A stretch of DNA of 64,000 bases, taken from assembly GCF_963678975.1 (NCBI RefSeq), contig NC_089279.1, positions 27,328,004 to 27,392,003 of the forward strand, in the 5' to 3' direction. A program made the translations under genes and the position numbers. Each line of letters opens with the position of its first letter. Position 1 is the stretch's first letter. Under the pieces are notes generated by a model. It did not search any database. It saw nothing but the letters and a program-made list of their open reading frames with translations, and had not been told where the DNA came from. Of the stretch, positions 61,731-64,000 are shown piece after piece. The DNA is from Dysidea avara (taxonomy: Eukaryota > Porifera > Demospongiae > Dictyoceratida > Dysideidae).

Positions 61731-62633
61731 TCATCATCAGGGAAAAAGTGAGGCTGGTTTTTGGGAGATTTTTTTTCGTAGACCACACACACCTTTGTGG
61801 TCCCTACTATACAGTAGTGATGTTCACTTTCACCAAATAACCAAATAGTAGAGTGGCATAGCACCAAAAAATGGCCTTTCGTGCACTTTGTGATACAATT
61901 ATGAAACTTTCCACACAAATTGTGTTCCTCATGATAAATGTTTTTTGATATAGAGCCATCACAGATCTGACCTTTGGTGACCTCTAGAGCCATTTTTTCA
62001 CTGAAAATGAATCATTTTTGCATTTATCTCCCTGAGGCTTTATTTTACACCGTTAAAACATGGTATCAAATTAAAGGTGTTGATCTAAGAACTATATTGA
62101 CTTTTGTTTGAAGTTTGTATCTCATTCCACTACAAAGTTGTGATCATTTTTGTTAGTCATAAAATTCTTTGCCCTTGGGGTGTAAATACTAATGGGCAAG
62201 TAATTCATAGAATATCATGGTTAATATAAATGATCATAACTTTGGAATGCAATCACCTATTGACTTCAAATAAAAGCTAAGTAGTTCGTTTTAGCAGCAC
62301 CTTGGTGACCGACCAATAAACCAGTGATCAAAATTTTGTAGGTGCACAGGTCTACTATATAGTACTATTGTACTGTATGATACTGGTGTTGAAGGATTGT
62401 AATTATAGCTTTTAAGATTGCTACTTGCTAGGTTTTTTTTTTTTTTGCACAGTTATACTGCAAATACACAAGAGTTTTTAGTTCCAATAAACAATACTAC
62501 ATTTTACAAAACTGTGACCTTTTCACTACCAGCAGTACACAAACCATCACATGACAACATGTACTAGTAATTATGACATGTAAAAGAAGAAATGGGTGGA
62601 AAGAATTGCAGTGAAGTTGACATGTTCTGATTG
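61731..62633. other. Intergenic, no gene seen
   Basis: AT-rich sequence, with only short chance ORFs, between the 61,120 repeat and the stop of the minus-strand gene. Confidence 0.5.
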
Positions 62634-63033
62634 TCATTTCTGTTTTGTATGTACTGGAGTTCTAGATTGTAAACTATCACCCGATGGTAATGCCACATCC
62701 ACATTCCTCATTCCATTTTCAGCCATTAGCACCGGACAATCATTAAACTCGGTACCAAAGTCATAATACAACTCTCGACGAGCTTGTCTCTTGTTCTTAG
62801 ACCCTTTAATCCCATACTTCTCAAGGGTGTATTGAGGTGCCAAGAAACTAGAATGTTGACAACTTGACTCAGTAAAAATCGCTACCACTTGATGTGTTGA
62901 ATATCCCAAATGTTCTCTGATGATTTCCTTGAGGCTGTGTATGGTTGTTGAAGTGGTAACTGTTGTTGTGAAGTGACCAGGATGATTGACAGTGTGTTGA
63001 AATGGTGCCAGTACCATGTGGACATTGACAAAC
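62634..63033 (-). CDS. Last exon of an unidentified gene with a ubiquitin-like fold
   Basis: The terminal 132 codons of a minus-strand gene whose earlier exons lie beyond the window or were not found. The exon opens after a good acceptor (ttaacag) with FVNVHMVLAPF and ends HTKQK before a stop. The pattern of an N-terminal strand, SLKEIIREHLG, VVAIF and YTLEKYGIKGSK resembles the ubiquitin-like layout (strand, helix, strand, 'TL.dYGI..G'), so I infer a beta-grasp domain. The tail has ELYYDFGTEF and DVALPSGDSLQSRTP, conserved in the broken copy at 60,237. I do not recognise the family. A chance ORF is unlikely given the copied and partly conserved reading frame. Confidence 0.6.
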
Positions 63034-63736
63034 CTGTTAAGATATTATACATAACAAACACACGTTGAATTGACTGATATCAACTCTGCTAATCAAACTC
63101 ACAATTTTAATGGTAAATTTGCCTAAACAGAGACTCTTCACTTATATTTTTGATTTGTTCACTTAATTTAAAGCTTAATATTTCTTCCGCTACTGGTTAA
63201 AGGATACCACAGTTTAGGCCCGAGTTTAGACCTTGACTAGACAATAACGAGCGGAGTGCAAATTTGTCATCAAATTTATTGTACTGTAGGCTCTCCCTTA
63301 ACTTATCCTGTTATCATTATCACTTCTGTAATATATTTAACAAAGGTGACAGATATAAGGTCAATGACCTTAGTGTGGTTGTAATTGTGACCTATTAAGA
63401 TGTAAGATAAAAACGATTGTTAGAAGTATCAAATGAGATACATCAGAGACCAAGGGGTATAGCAAATATAAAAGTGATATCCATACCAAAACAACCAAGC
63501 TCTAAAAAAAAGGTGCAGCTTTGGTGCTTAAAATGTCGTGAAATCGAAGTTGGCAGCCAAGAAATGGCTACAGCCACATTTGATTCACAACTCTGGTTTA
63601 TTGAAGGCTACACATTTTCACAACTTGGCTATACAGTTTAACATGAACGTACTGTGTAAGAAGGTTGAACTTTGGTGTGTGTGAAACACGCTGGCTCATA
63701 AAATTATAAAATGAATGTTAAGTAGTATGGCTTATT
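63034..63736. other. Probable intron or intergenic, no exon identified
   Basis: Should contain or precede the upstream exon of the gene ending at 62,634. No matching donor with coding sequence could be picked by eye. Confidence 0.4.
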
Positions 63737-63910
63737 GGTACTTGAACCATGAAACCTGATAGCCTTGTCTTGGTCTACAAAAGCCAACAAATTTTTATTA
63801 CTCACACAAAAGTGGTTTATACAAAAGTACTTGAACCCTGATACCTTTGGTCCACAGAAACCAACTAACTTCAAGTACAAAAGTACTTGAACCCATAAGC
63901 AAACCAACTG
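63737..63910. repeat. Imperfect tandem repeat
   Basis: Three degenerate units starting with gtacttgaacc (63,738, 63,829 and 63,883), each followed by a variant of ctgat..cctttggt..acagaaaccaac. Not coding in any consistent frame. Confidence 0.6.
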
Positions 63911-64000
63911 TATTGTATGTATTAAGGTGGCTCGGAACAGTTTTTATATGGCTACCACAATGTTGCATAAGCCGTCGCATGATGGATTTTGTGGTTGAGC

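Overview
This is AT-rich, intron-rich animal nuclear DNA. The nuclear receptors, full-length COP9 signalosome subunit 3 (COPS3) and peflin (PEF1) place it in Metazoa. The receptor DNA-binding domain resembles the RXR/HNF4 (NR2) group but has an unusual P-box, and the sequence is crowded with short transposons. I infer a sponge or another early-branching animal. The species is not determined, and nothing here proves the phylum.

The window is dominated by an old tandem duplication of a block with the order receptor, COPS3 (both on the minus strand), then a short divergent promoter and PEF1 (plus strand). Unit A (about 1-6,690) is the broken remains of a COPS3 copy, exons 3-5 only. Unit B (10,868 to about 31,000) has an intact receptor (473 aa), a full-length but dead COPS3 pseudogene (14,138-29,834; frameshifts, a stop, lost splice acceptors) and only the first exon of PEF1 (29,943-29,966). 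Unit C (35,945 to about 52,840 and on) has the second receptor (470 aa), a complete 13-exon COPS3 (419 aa) and a complete 7-exon PEF1 (273 aa, to 59,284). After PEF1 comes a repeat-rich stretch with the last exon of an unidentified minus-strand gene with a ubiquitin-like fold (62,634-63,033) and a broken partial copy of it (60,237-60,400).

Between and inside the genes lie many non-autonomous DNA transposons. Six hAT-type elements have perfect 8-bp target-site duplications. There are also foldback elements, LINE 3' ends, microsatellites, and a short palindromic motif found at well over a dozen places. Because the units are paralogous, several insertions can be compared with their empty sites and so dated as younger than the duplication.

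The two receptors are the most interesting pair. They share the DNA-binding domain and ligand-domain signature, but the second has lysine in place of the glutamate expected in the AF-2 helix. COPS3 (cullin deneddylation) and PEF1 (a calcium-dependent CUL3-KLHL12 adaptor in mammals) start 103 bp apart, which suggests shared control of two cullin-pathway genes. Stretches 7,611-10,867, 31,600-35,944, 59,285-60,236, 61,731-62,633 and 63,034-63,736 contain no gene I can support.
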